A stretch of 64,000 bases of DNA from Lepus europaeus (GCF_033115175.1 NC_084844.1:30599885-30663884); one strand, 5' to 3'; positions 10,791-21,375 are shown, numbered from the stretch's first letter. The notes: a model not told the origin generated them from the sequence alone. Numbers and translations are program-made.

Positions 10791-12159
10791 TAAGTCCTGA
10801 GATGAGACAGCGTTAAAATAAGCCATGCACCAGATGTAAATCAGAGTCCTCCCTGAAACTCTGATGCAAGCTTCAGCTATCTGAAATCTTCTGCTCTTTC
10901 CACAAAACAAAGATGCATAGGGGCTGCAAAGACATGCACTTCTTCCTCTCCAGAGGAGCCTTTGGATTGGCAGGAGAGGCACTGCCATTACCAGAAGGGC
11001 CCTTTATCACAGTTGTATTCCATTCTCAGTGATCAGATTATCCCATTTGTCTCAGTCAAAAGCATTGTGGCCTCATTTGATTTTAAAAGACCCTCTTTTT
11101 GCTCAGCCTGATGACTCTGAGCAGTTGAAATGCAGAGATCTTTCCCACCAATGACCACATAATGACAGGAAAAATCTGTTCCAATATGCTTACAGCAAAA
11201 TTATGATCCTGAATGCTTTCAGACATTCCTTTTGCTTCCTCTACAAGAAACAAAATTCTTTCTTTAAAAAGGCACTGAGTAAGGATGTGTGGGCAGAACT
11301 TATTGGATTGTAGAATTGGTTGTTTTTATAACCCTTCTTATCATACCTTGACCATATGTATATTTTTTTTCATTTTCTCTGTCACTGTCTGATTTCATTT
11401 TTCACATCTATCCAATCCCCATCAAAGCCTAAACCTCCCCTGAGGACACTGCCCTAAGTCCTGCAGGCAGACATGGGCATTCTCTGTAGGAATCAATTAT
11501 GCTTGAAGCAAAGACCTATGACTCCTCCCCTTTACATTCTCAGTACCCAAAAGAGTGTCTCACACAAGATAGGCATCAACTATACATTGGGCAAGCACAT
11601 GTTGAAAGGCTGACTCAATAAATCAAGTAGAACTTTAAGTAATAGATTAAATGAAACATAACTTGGAAAAATGTATATTTTTAGTAATGGTTACCAGAGG
11701 GTCCACAGCCAGACAATAATTATACTGATGAGTACTTTTTGTCTTTAGACTTGAAAAAACTCTGTGTAAGTAGGAGCCAAGGCCAGATAGTTTATCTGTG
11801 AGAGAAAAAGTTAGATTTCCTGAAAGTCCAAATGCATTTGCATCATAGCTTACTCAGAGTCTTAACCCAGTTCCTACCAATGGATGAAAGGATCAACCCT
11901 CCCATCAACAAGCTGCTACAGGAAACAGGTTGATCATCAGTGCCCTAGATCTGAAGGATACAGCAAGGCCATGTTCAAGTTACGTACCCTAATTGGAAAA
12001 GGTACAGATTAGCATAGAGGGTTGAAGGCTGAATTATGAAGTGAATCCTGTTGAAAATAAATGTCATGAGGAATTAAATTCAGAATACCACTCTTTGGTT
12101 TTGTCCACTTCTGTGTCCCTATTCAAAGTTTTTCCTCGAAGAACATGACAGAGAGAAAA
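10791..12159. other. Unassigned sequence
   Basis: About 1.4 kb without recognisable repeats, exons or RNA genes. The open frame at 10713-10988 (minus) overlaps a MIR and is not credible as a gene. Confidence 0.4.
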
Positions 12160-12250
12160 TGTAGGATGCTTCCGTGTGCTACACAGGCAGTGTAATTCAA
12201 TGGAAAACAAGGCTGTGAATTAAATTAAGCTTGGGTAAGAAACCTAACTG
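12160..12250 (+). mobile_element. MIR fragment, first part
   Basis: GTAATTCAATGGAAAACAAG, then GGCTGTGAATTAAATTAAG, resemble the MIR 5' region. The core resumes beyond the SINE at 12581. Confidence 0.5.
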
Positions 12251-12580
12251 GTTTTTTTTTTTTCTCTTTAATTTTTATTTAGTTATTTTCTTTATATTTG
12301 AAGGACAGTGAGACAGAGAGAAAAATGGGAAGAAGAAGGATCTCCCGTTGGCTGGTTCAGTCCCCAAATGCCCTCGAGAGCCAGGGCTGGGCCAGATCAA
12401 AATCAGGAACCTGGAACTCAACCCAGGTCTCCCAAGTGAGTGGCAGGGACCCAAGTACTTGAGCCATCACTTGTTCATCCTGTGCATTAGCTGGAAGCTG
12501 GGTCAAAAGTGTAGTAGTTAGAACTCAAACCTGGCATTCCAATGAGTGATGTCCTAGTTGCTACACCAAACAGCCACCCC
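12251..12580 (-). mobile_element. Old CSINE-related SINE
   Basis: A T-rich reversed tail with AATTTTTATTTAGTTATTTT is followed by an old-subfamily body, including GGGACCCAAGTACTTGAGCC. The reversed head ends in GCTACACCAAACAGCCACCC. It splits a MIR. Confidence 0.75.
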
Positions 12581-12700
12581 TAGTAGCTCTTTGACCCTGG
12601 TCATACCACTTACTCTTCTGAGCATCATTTTCCTCTCTAGAAGAGTGGAGATGACTAATACTTATATATTGTTAAAATAGGTGTGCAGTAAGAATTTCTC
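12581..12700 (+). mobile_element. MIR fragment, second part
   Basis: TAGCTCTTTGACCCTGGTCA, then ACTTACTCTTCTGAGCATCA and TTTTCCTCTCTAGAAGAGTG, are the MIR core. They continue from the part ending at 12250. Confidence 0.7.
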
Positions 12701-12868
12701 TCCTTTCCTCTAGGCAATGGGCCACTAGAGAAAAGGAACTGATAAGGAAGCTTCCTAAACTGGGAAGAAATTGGCCATATTTCTAACTGAGGATGTTTTA
12801 CTACTGAGATATATTGGTTTTAGAAAATGCCAGCAAAGGTAGGAATCCCCCAGAATTGGAATTTTCAT

Positions 12869-12884
12869 TGAATCATTCGTTTTA
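12869..12884. repeat. LINE-1 target-site duplication, left copy
   Basis: TGAATCATTCGTTTTA matches TGAATCATTCATTTTA at 19414-19429 in 15 of 16 positions. The pair brackets the whole long LINE-1. Confidence 0.8.
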
Positions 12885-13605
12885 TTTTTTCTGTCCATAT
12901 TTATGTGGTACTATGTAATGTTTCCTTATATGTATACTTTATATCCAATCAGGGTAAATATATTTATCCTTTAAAGCACAGTGTTTCTTTGTAGTGAAAG
13001 CATCCTAAATCCCATCTTCTAGGTTTTCTAAAAGAGAGAAATGTATAGTAATTAGCGCTATCTATAGCCATCCTACTTTGTAGTAGAACCCCAGATTAGT
13101 GATGCAGAGCATTTTTTTCATGTACCTGTTGGTCATTTTTATGTCTTCCATTGAGAAATGTTGATTTAGATGTACACATTTGTAAATTGGATTATATATG
13201 GATTTTTGGCTATTGTCTAAATTCCTTCTGTCTTCTCAATATTAAACCTATCTCAATTGTATAACTTGCAAATATTTTCTCCATTCTGTAGGTTCATTCT
13301 TCACTCTGTTGGTTGTTTCCTTTGCTTTGCAAAAGCTCATTAGTTTGATGAAATTCCATTTGCCTATTTTTCCTTTTTTTCCTGTGGTTTTAGGGTCAGA
13401 TCTAGAAAATCCTTGCCCATTCCAAAGTCCCGAAGTTTTTTTTATATGCTTTCTTCCATTAGTTTCAAAGTTCTAGGTCTTGTATTTAGGTCCTTAATCC
13501 ATTTTTTTAGTTTCTTTTTGTACATGGTGAGAGAGATCTAGTTTCATTCTTCTGCCTGTAGATATCCCAGAAAAAGACTGGGGAAAAGGCTATCCTTTTT
13601 GCAAC

Positions 13606-13638
13606 ATATTTTTTTTTTTTTTTTGGACAGGTAGAATG

Positions 13639-13680
<42 letters not shown>

Positions 13681-13955
13681 TTTTCCTTTGCCGTTGGTTC
13701 ACCCTCTAATGGCCGCTGCGGCCAGCGAGCTGCAGCCGGCGCACCGCGTTGATCCAAAGGCAGGAGCCAGGTGCTTCCCCTGGTCTCCCATGGGGTGCAC
13801 GGCCCAAGCACTTGGGCCATCCTCCGGGCCATAGCAGAGAGCTGGCCTTTAAGAGGGGCAACTGGGACAGAATCCAGTGCCCCGACCGGGACTAGAACCT
13901 GGTGTGCCGGCGCCACTAGGCAGAGGATTAGCCTATTGAGCCAGGCGCCAGCCGC
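13606..13955 (-). mobile_element. CSINE in LINE-1
   Basis: A T run at 13609-13624 begins the copy, followed by a (GA)n stretch at about 13647-13678 that is the reversed CT tract. The reversed head ends in GAGCCAGGCGCCAGCC. Confidence 0.92.
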
Positions 13956-14605
13956 ATATATGTTCTTAACACCTTTGTCAAAGATCTCAATGGATGTGGA
14001 TGTGTGGGTTTGCTTCTGGGATCTCTGTTCTGTTCCACTTACCTTTGGATCTGTCCTTATGCCAATACTATCCTGTTTTCATCACTGTTGCTTTGTAATA
14101 TATTTTAATGATAGGTAGTGTAATGCCTCCTGCTTGTTCTTTTTGCTGAAGATCACTTGGCTAGTCACTGTGTTTTGTGATTCCATACACATTCTAGTAA
14201 TGTTTTTTCCTAGTTCTGTGAAAACTGTCACTGAGATTTTAATGGGGATTGCACTGAATCAGTAAATCACTCTGGGTAGAATGCATGTTTTAACAATATT
14301 GACTCTTCCAATCCATAAACAAGGGGTGTCTTTCTGTTTGTTTGTGTCCTCTGCACTGTCTTTCATCAATTATTTATAGTTTTTATTTTAGAGATCCTTC
14401 ATCCCTTTGGTTAAATTCATTCCCAGGTATTTTATTTATTATTTTTTGTAGATAGTGGCATTGTGATTGCTTTCTTGATTTCTTTTTCAGATAATTCACT
14501 ACTGGTATACAACAAGGCTACTGATTTTTGTACATTGACTTTGTATCCTGCAATTTTGCTGAATTTGTTTATTAGTTCTAACATTTGTTGAAGTCTTTGG
14601 GGTTT

Positions 14606-14710
14606 TATATATATATATACACACATATATATATATGTATATATATATACACACATATATATATGTATATATATATACACACACATATATATATATGTAT
14701 GTATGTATAT
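14606..14710. repeat. Alternating TA/CA microsatellite
   Basis: Three repeating blocks of about 32 bp each combine (TA)n, ACACACA and TATGTATA. The tract lies in the ORF2 part of the LINE-1. Most of it is self-complementary, so it could form hairpins or a cruciform. The open frames reported across it (Tyr/Ile/Cys-rich) are artefacts of the simple repeat. Confidence 0.9.
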
Positions 14711-14954
14711 GATCATGTCATCTGCAAACAGTAAGAATTTGACTTCCTCCCTTCCAGTGTGGATGCTCTTTATTTCTTTCTCTTGCCCAATTGCTCTACC
14801 CAGGACTTCCAGTACTGTGATGAGTAACAGTGGTGAAAAAGGACCTTTCCTTTCCTTTCCTCGACTAGCATAGCAAAGGGTTAATCAATTTGCTTATCTT
14901 TTCAAAGAACCAACTCTTCATTGCTTTGATTTTTTTTGTATTTTTTTAGTTTCT

Positions 14955-15275
14955 TTTCTTTTTAAAAAATATTTATTTATTTGAAAAGAAGAAGAGCTAT
15001 AAACACAGAGAGGGAGAGACTACCTAAATGGTTCACTACCTAAATGGCTACAATGGCCGGAGCAGGGCCGATCTGAAGACAGGAGCCAGGAGCTCCTTTT
15101 GGCTCTCTCCCACATGGGTGCCAGGGCTCAAGCACTTGCGCCATCTTCTACTGCTTTTCCAGGCCATAACAGAAAGCTAGATCGGAAGAGGAGCAGCTGG
15201 GACACAAACCAACACCCATGTGGGATGCCAGCTCCACAGGTGGAAGCCTAGCCTACTATGCCACAGTGCTGGCCC
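14955..15275 (-). mobile_element. CSINE in LINE-1
   Basis: A reversed AATAAAT-type tail (AAAAAATATTTATTTATTTG) starts it and the head GCCACAGTGCTGGCCC ends it. TGTATTTTTTTAGTTTCT at 14937-14954 and TGTATTTTTTAGTTTCT at 15276-15292 are its target-site duplications, differing only in T-run length. Confidence 0.9.
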
Positions 15276-15600
15276 TGTATTTTTTAGTTTCTATGTCATT
15301 TGTGCTCTGAGTTTTATTATTTCTTTCCCTCTGCCAAGTTTGGGTTTGATTTGTTCTTGTTTTTTCTATAATGCAATGACAAGTTGTTTGAGATCATTCT
15401 GCTTTGTTTGGTTTTTTTGGATGCAAGCTATAGCCTTCCCTCTTAGTGCTATTTTTGCTCTATTTACTATGTTGTATGTTGTGTTTCCATTTTCATTTGC
15501 TTCAAGAAATTTTTAAATTTCCTGATTCACTGATTATTCAGGAGTAAATTGTTTAACTTCTGCATATTTGTGTAATTTCATTTTTACTTTTATTGATTTA

Positions 15601-15917
15601 TTTAAAATATTTATTTATTTATTTGGAAGGCAGATTTTCAGAGAGAGAGAGTGAAAGAGGTCTTCCACCTGCTGATTAACTCCCCAGTTGGCCACAATGG
15701 ATTGGCTGCGCAAATCTGAAGCCAGGAGCCAGGAGTTTCCTCCAGGTCTCCCATATGGGTGCAGAGGCCAAGGACTTGGGCCATCTTCTACTGCTTTTCC
15801 AGGCCATAGCTGAGAGCTGGATCAAAAGTGGAGCAGCCAGGACTCAAACTGGTGCCCATATGGGATGCCAGCATTGCAGGCAGCAGCTTTACCCACTAAG
15901 CCAGAGCACAGGCCCCA
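15601..15917 (-). mobile_element. CSINE in LINE-1
   Basis: TTTAAAATATTTATTTATTT is the reversed tail and AAGCCAGAGCACAGGCCCC the reversed head. TATTGAT on both sides is a likely short duplication. Confidence 0.88.
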
Positions 15918-16443
15918 GTCTATTGATATTTAAAGTAATTATTTATGGGTAAGGTCTTACTGCAGCTATTTTGATAATTGTTTTGTATTTTTATTGTAGT
16001 TCCTATCTTTCATCCTCCTTCTCTTATCATCTTCATTTGTGAATAAATGGTTTTCTCTAGTGGAATATTTTGATTCCTTGGTTATTCATTTTAGTAAGTC
16101 TATTATAGTTTCTTTATGATTACAATGAGTCTTACAAACATCTTAATTTGGTTATTAACAAGTGACTTAAAAATTATAACAACACTGATTATAAAGACAG
16201 AGAAAAACAAAAAACAGAGATAAGAAATCCTAACAAAAAAATTTAAATTTGTGTTCCATTCCTCACCACATTTTGAAGTTTTTATTATTATCTTTGACCT
16301 ATATCAATATTGCCTATCTTTCAATATTTTAATGTAGTGACTATGGTTCTTATTCTTCACATTAAAATATAAATGGTTTATCCACCATCTTTACAATTAG
16401 AGCATTCTGAATTTGTATAGTTATTCTTACCAGTGAGTTTTCT

Positions 16444-16791
16444 TTTTCTTTTTTTTTTTTAAGATTTATTTATCTATATTTGCAAGTCAGAGTTACAGAG
16501 AGGAGAGGCAGAGAGAGAGAGAGAGAGAGAGTCCTCCATCTGCTAGTTCACTCCACAATTGGCCACAACATCCGGAGCTGTGCTGATCCAAAGCCAGGAG
16601 CCAGGAGCTTCCTCTGGATCTCCCACATGGGTGCAGGGGCCCAAGGACTTGGGCCATCTTCCACTGCTTTCCCAGGCCACAGGAGGGAGCTGGATCGGAA
16701 GTGGAGCAGCCAGGACTAGAACTGGCGCCCACATGGGATGCCAGCGCTTCAGGCCAGGGTGTTAACACACTGCGCCACAGCACCAAACCCG
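16444..16791 (-). mobile_element. CSINE in LINE-1 with 15-bp duplication
   Basis: ACCAGTGAGTTTTCT is found at 16429-16443 and again at 16792-16806, a perfect target-site duplication. The body holds a (GA)n tract and ends in TGCGCCACAGCACCAAACC. Confidence 0.94.
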
Positions 16792-19390
16792 ACCAGTGAG
16801 TTTTCTACCTTCTGATATTTTCTTCTTACTTATTAGCATCTATTTCTTTGAGTTTGAAAAACTCCCTTTAACATTTCTTGTAACATAGGTCTGGTGGTGA
16901 TCAATTCTCTCAGCTTTTGTTTGTCTGGGATTAGCTAGCTCTCCCCCATATCTGGAAGATAGCTTTACTGCACACTTGCAGTATTTACTTGCATGTTCTT
17001 AGCTGATAGTTTTTTTTTTTTCCTTCAGTACTGTAATAGTCTAATCCCTCTGCCTCCTGGCCTATAAGATTTCTGCTAAGAAGTCTTCAGTCAGGCAAAT
17101 GGCAACCCTTTTAAATGATATTTACTTCTTTTATTTTGTAGCTTTGAGAATCCTCTGTATATTTAAACGTGGGGAGCTTGACTATAATATTCCTTGGGGG
17201 AGACTTGGTTGGGTAGAATCTGACCATGGGCCTTCCTATGCTTGGAAAGCTGTGTTTTTCTCTAGGTTTGCAGAGTTTTCTGTCACTATTTCTTTGAATA
17301 TGTTTTCTATCTTTTCGGCATTCTCAAGTCCCTCTTGAATCTCAGTAACTCAAACATTTGCTCTTTTCATGGTGTTCCGCATTTCCTGTAAGTTTGCTTT
17401 ATTCTTTTTTTCTTCTACAATGGTGTATTTTCAAATAGCCTGTCTTCAAACACACTGATTCTTCTGTGTGATTTATTCTGCTAGTGATGCCTTCTGTTTC
17501 ATTTTTAATTTCACTTAGTGTACTTACTAATTATTTACTTTTACTATTTAATTGTACTTGGTGTAATTACTTAGCATAACTGTCAGCTGAAGAATTTCTG
17601 CTTGAATTTTTAAAAGTACTTCCATCTCTCTGTCAAATCTGTTAGAATATTGAATTGTTTCTCTATGTTCTCTTGAATTTCATTGTGTTTCCTTAAAACA
17701 GGTATTTTTAAATCTTCATCTGAGCATGTGGAAAATTTAATTCCTACATTATTGGTTTATGACACCTCATATTGCTCATTGTTCCCTAACAATTCTTGAT
17801 GTTTGTTGGTGTAAACGTTATCTGCACATTGAAAGATTCGTTCTAGTAACCTGGCTTCAAACATGTCCGTTGTTATAGAAATTGTAAGCAGTCTATTTTC
17901 TCTGAGCCTATGGATGGTTACAATATTCCAGCACTGGCTACCACCTTCAGTCACAGTTGACCCCAGGTCTACTGTTGTTATAGTTTTACTAACTGACTCT
18001 TAAAATACTACCCAAACTCAAATTTGTCCTAAGTCTGCAGTTGATGTGTTGTTCAGTGCGAACTGGGCAAGTGCCTAAAAGTGGGTGGTCTGTCCCTGTA
18101 AGTCTCTTCCTGGACGTGTGGTAGGCTCAGACTTCTTGTCCTGTGTCCATGAATGCCATGAGGCTAGATCACCCCCAGAGCCCTCAGCCCACCAATGCCA
18201 GGGCAGCCCAGGGGTTCTAGCAAAGGTTACCTGGCTGTGGTCTCTGCTGCTACAGAGGGCTCACTGCCTGCTGCCCTATAAATCAGCCACTGGTGATACT
18301 GGCTGGAGTGCAGGACTGACTGCTCAAGGAGGACCTGGAACTCTGCTGAGTGCTACAGTGGTTTCTATCTACAGTACTGGCTCAGGACAGTGACCACTGG
18401 GATCTGCTCAATGCTGAGTTTTATCAGCCCAGCACTGAGTACCAAACCGATCCTGTGATTCCTTGCTCTTTTCCCAAAATTATAGGACGGATGATAGAGG
18501 CAGCCCCTCAGTTAGTCACATGGGCCCTAATGGCATCACACCTGGTCTCAGAGTCACCAGGCCCTGTGCATTCTCAAGAACATGCACACCATAACAAAAC
18601 ACATCTGTATCCCCAGGGTGCAGGTTTTCCTCTGCCTTATACTAGGTCAGGTCTGAAGACTATCCAATTATACTTGGCTCAGAATGGAAACCTTTAAGAT
18701 CTGCCCAGCGATGGACTTTATCAGCCTAATACTGAGTCCCAAGACATGGTCCTATGGCTCACACAGTCACAAGTCCCTACAAAGTCCTGTGGTTGTCCAC
18801 TAAAGCCACCAGAGGCTCTCACCAAAATCCATCCAACCTCTCAGAATGCAGATCTCTGCCTGCTGCCAGACTAGACTAAAGTTCTGGCCCATGAGCACTG
18901 GCTGGGTGGTGGAGGCCTTTGGCCTTTATCCGGTGCTTAGACTCAGTACAGTAGGCCTGGCTCTGAGCTCCAAGGTGTGGTCCTAAGCTCCCTCTCCTGG
19001 CTCCCTAGACTGGCTGCAGTTCTGCTTTGTGCCAGCAGTTGGAAGAAAGGGTGGCAGAGAATCCTTGGCTATGGAGGCTCCAAATATTCACTCCCTACTT
19101 AGGGCCCTAGGGCCAGGGTAGGGAGGCTTGGTCAGAATGAGTTTTGCAGAGTGGGCCTGGCACTGAGGCTCAGTTCACTCTCCCACTGTGCTCCTTGAAG
19201 CTTGGGGAGGGGTGACACCTGCAATTCTTTCCTTCTTGCTCCCTTCAGTATTACTTTCCTTATGATTATTAGATGAGGCACTGGGGTCTCACCTGTCTTC
19301 TGCAGCTCTTTATGAAGGTGACGTGGTGTTTGTATAACTGTTCACAAAAGTGTCTCTGCACAGAGATGGTCCCTGGCGCCTCTTACTCAG

Positions 19391-19400
19391 CCGCCATCTT
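19391..19400 (-). promoter_or_regulatory. YY1-type site at LINE-1 5' end
   Basis: CCGCCATCTT (sense AAGATGGCGG) is the YY1 core motif. It lies about 13 bp inside the LINE-1 5' end, the place where YY1 binds in primate L1 and helps set the transcription start. The site is intact here although the element's coding parts are ruined. Function is inferred from position and motif only. Confidence 0.6.
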
Positions 19401-19413
19401 GGTTCCAAGCCCC

Positions 19414-19429
19414 TGAATCATTCATTTTA
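19414..19429. repeat. LINE-1 target-site duplication, right copy
   Basis: TGAATCATTCATTTTA, paired with 12869-12884. It is also the start of an antisense L2, so the LINE-1 inserted at the L2 tail. Confidence 0.8.
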
Positions 19430-19700
19430 ATTTTCTACATATTTACTGAGCACTGGCTATGTGAAAGGCATGTTCTGTGCCCTAAGGAGATGGGGAGGAA
19501 CAGGACAGACAATCCCTGCCCTTAGAGAGTTCTCGAGTCATCAGGAAAGACATCCATTTAAGATGTATGTGCATGTGTGGTGTGCATTTTTGAAAGATGC
19601 CAGGGGAGCCTATGGGAACTCATATGCTAATCCACATTGTCAAGGATGGCCTTACGTAAGAAAGTGCCACTGGTGCTGAGAATGGATGAGTAAGGATAAA
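19430..19700 (-). mobile_element. L2 LINE fragment, antisense
   Basis: CATATTTACTGAGCACTGGC and TATGTGAAAGGCATGTTCTG, then CCTGCCCTTAGAGAGTTCTC and a GGATGGCCTTACGTAAG segment, match the reverse complement of the L2 3' end. Confidence 0.7.
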
Positions 19701-19772
19701 GTGGTAGATTTTATATTTCACATCACCGCTCCAATTACACAGATATTTCTTGTATGCCTACTATGTATACAA

Positions 19773-19793
19773 CCCCCCCCGGGGGGGGGGGGG
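19773..19793. repeat. C8-G13 homopolymer junction
   Basis: Eight C at 19773-19780 run directly into thirteen G at 19781-19793, followed by CGGCGG. The tract is self-complementary over 16 bp. It interrupts an antisense L2- or MIR-like stretch (AGATATTTCTTGTATGCCTA). It could be natural or an assembly artefact. Confidence 0.85.
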
Positions 19794-20344
19794 CGGCGGT
19801 TAAAGGGTCTTTGCTTTCCCAAGGCCTCAAAACCCACAGAAGAGAAACAAAATACATTGCAGAGGTGGCCAAATACTATCATAAATAAAGGGCTTTGGAA
19901 GCAGGAGGGAGTGGTGGCTCTGCTCACAAGGGGAAATCAAAAGCATGCCAAGGAGGAGATCCAGCAGTACTGTTTGGGCGGCAATTTGCATGCTACCCCC
20001 TGAGCTCTTCCACTGTGAATACAAGTGCTGCCTGCAGTGCCAGCTGGTATTGTTAACAACTTGAGGCATTAATGTAATACAGTGATGCCCTCAGAAGATA
20101 AACAGAGCTGATAAAAAAAATTAACGTGTTCAAAAATAAATGCATCATCTGCTGACTGGCTCACATCTCCTTCAAACACAGTAAGGTTTACTCGGAGCTA
20201 GAAAGAAAGAATGCAGCTGTAAAACTAAACTCCTGAGTGATACTCGAGGCAAGATCAGTGTCCTCTCCCCCAGGTCATGTGCTGAACACTGGACAGCTTT
20301 CTCGTTTTCAAAGTACCTTCGTGTAAAAATTTCACTCATTCTTC
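19794..20344. other. Unassigned sequence
   Basis: No repeat or exon is recognised. The segment near 20050-20170 is AT-rich with TAAT-type cores and little sign of repeat decay, so it could be conserved noncoding DNA. Confidence 0.35.
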
Positions 20345-20449
20345 CCAACAAGCCCAAAAAGCAGGGCGTACAGATATTTTATTCCCACTGTACAGATGAG
20401 GAAGCTAAGACTCAAGGAGACCAGACTATTTCTGGAGTCGTGAGGTTGG
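20345..20449 (+). mobile_element. MIR fragment, first part
   Basis: TTTTATTCCCACTGTACAGA, then TGAGGAAGCTAAGACTCAAG, is the MIR 3' half. The CSINE splits it and it continues at 20806 with GGAACCCAAATCTTCTGATT. Confidence 0.75.
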
Positions 20450-20460
20450 AGAGTAATGAA
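20450..20460. repeat. CSINE target-site duplication, left copy
   Basis: AGAGTAATGAA is repeated exactly at 20795-20805. Confidence 0.9.
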
Positions 20461-20794
20461 GGCCGGCGCCGTGGCTTAACAGGCTAATCCTCCGCCTTGC
20501 GGCGCCGGCACACTGGGTTCTAGTCCTGGTTGGGGCGCCAGATTCTGTCCCGGTTGCCCCTCTTCCAGGCCAGCTCTCTGCTATAGCCCGGGAAGGCAGT
20601 GGAGGATGGCCCAAGTCCTTGGGCCCTGCACCCGTATGGGAGACCAGGAGAAGCACCTGGCTCCTGGCTTCGGATCAGCGAGATGCGCCGGCCATGGTGA
20701 CCATTGGAAGGTGAACCAACGGCAAAAAGAAAGACCTTTCTCTCTGTCTCTCTCTCTCACTATCCACTCTGCCTGTCAAAAAAAAAAAAAAAAA
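20461..20794 (+). mobile_element. CSINE, complete, sense
   Basis: The GGCCGGCGCCGTGGCTTAAC head carries an A-box-like GTGGCTTAACAGG. The B-box-like GGTTCTAGTCC follows, then the conserved body, TCTCTCTC and a long A tail. This is one of the best-preserved copies in the window and shows the tRNA-derived promoter clearly. Confidence 0.96.
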
Positions 20795-20805
20795 AGAGTA
20801 ATGAA

Positions 20806-20850
20806 GGGACTGTTGGAACCCAAATCTTCTGATTTTTTGCGCTAATGATC
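20806..20850 (+). mobile_element. MIR fragment, second part
   Basis: GGAACCCAAATCTTCTGATT continues the MIR interrupted by the CSINE. Confidence 0.6.
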
Positions 20851-20873
20851 TTCTAATGTCCCAGGGAAACAGG

Positions 20874-20932
20874 CCAGTGCTTCTCAAACTGTAATATGCC
20901 TATGAGCCACTTGGGAGTCAAACTGCAGAACT
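20874..20932 (+). mobile_element. MER5A hAT element, first part
   Basis: CCAGTGCTTCTCAAACTGTA with the following GCCACTTGGGAGTCAAACTG matches the start of MER5A (CAGTGGTTCTCAAACTTTAG...). An old CSINE splits it. Confidence 0.75.
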
Positions 20933-21285
20933 GGGAGCAGGTGTTTGGCACAGCAGTTAAGATGACACTTGGAACGCCCACATTCCATATGGGAGTGACT
21001 GAGTTTAAGCCCCGACTCTGCTTCCTATTCCAGCTTCCTGTTAATGTACTCTCTAGGAAGCAGAGATGCAGGTGATGGGAACACCTGCAGGTGATGGCTC
21101 AAGTATTCGAGTCCTTTCCACCTACTTGAGAGACTCAGATTGACTTCCAGGCTCCTGGCTTCAACCTGACCCAGCCTTGGCTGTTTTAGACTTTTGGGAA
21201 GTGAATCAGTATACAGAAGATATCTGTCTGTCTGCCTTTCTCTGTCTCTATGCCTTTCAAATAAATAAAGTTTCTTTAAAAATAA
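20933..21285 (+). mobile_element. Old CSINE-related SINE
   Basis: GGGAGCAGGTGTTTGGCACA is the head of an older subfamily and TTCAAATAAATAAAGTTTC its tail. It sits inside MER5A. Confidence 0.8.
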
Positions 21286-21289
21286 TGAA

Positions 21290-21375
21290 GAATCAGATTC
21301 TTAAGCCTGGGGTGGGATCTGAGATTCTGCATGTCCAGCTAGCTTTGTGATGTCAGTGCTACTGGAGAAGGGGCA
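21290..21375 (+). mobile_element. MER5A hAT element, second part
   Basis: AATCAGATTCTTAAGCCTGG, then GGTGGGATCTGAGATTCTGC and CATGTCCAGCTAGCTTTGTG, is the second half of MER5A (normally ...GTCTGGGGTGGGGCCTGAGAATTTGCATTTC). Confidence 0.75.

Larger units (their letters stand above)
12885..19413 (-). mobile_element. Long LINE-1 with 5' end present
   Basis: The element reads right to left. Its 5' end at about 19413 carries GGAACCAAGATGGCGGCTG. The 5' UTR and ORF1 region extend leftward to about 16.8 kb; the plus strand there shows GGTCTGGTGGTGATCAATTC. ORF2 pieces follow, including TCATGTCATCTGCAAACAG at 14714 (reverse of the FADD-motif region) and TGCAATTTTGCTGAATTTG. The ORF2 C-terminal part lies near 13.1-13.6 kb and a decayed 3' UTR plus T-rich reversed tail near 12.89 kb. 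A 16-bp duplication flanks it. Without its four SINEs it is roughly 5.2 kb, shorter than a complete 6-7 kb L1. Much of the reverse-transcriptase core is missing near 14.85 kb, and an internal join near 13.09 kb links 3' UTR to ORF2. Stops and shifts break every frame, so it cannot be active. Confidence 0.85.

Noticed and set aside
14432..14716. 94-codon minus-strand frame with Tyr/Ile-rich start and a KIAGYKVNVQKS-like part
   Set aside because: The C-terminal part is L1 ORF2 remnant and the start is the TA/CA microsatellite; not a separate gene.
19010..19413. GC-richer interval as a CpG-island promoter of a host gene
   Set aside because: It is the 5' UTR of the minus-strand LINE-1, with few CpGs and no adjoining exon.
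20461..20530. tRNA-like A and B boxes in SINE heads
   Set aside because: They are internal Pol III promoter remnants of the tRNA-derived SINE. The region does not fold as a full tRNA gene with an anticodon arm and is followed by the SINE body.
20426..20656. Open frames of 60-125 codons across nearly every SINE, with recurring peptides such as HPHGRPGEAPGSW and SLSLSLSL
   Set aside because: They coincide with CSINE copies on either strand and recur in all of them; they arise from the repeat body and its CT tract, not from genes.
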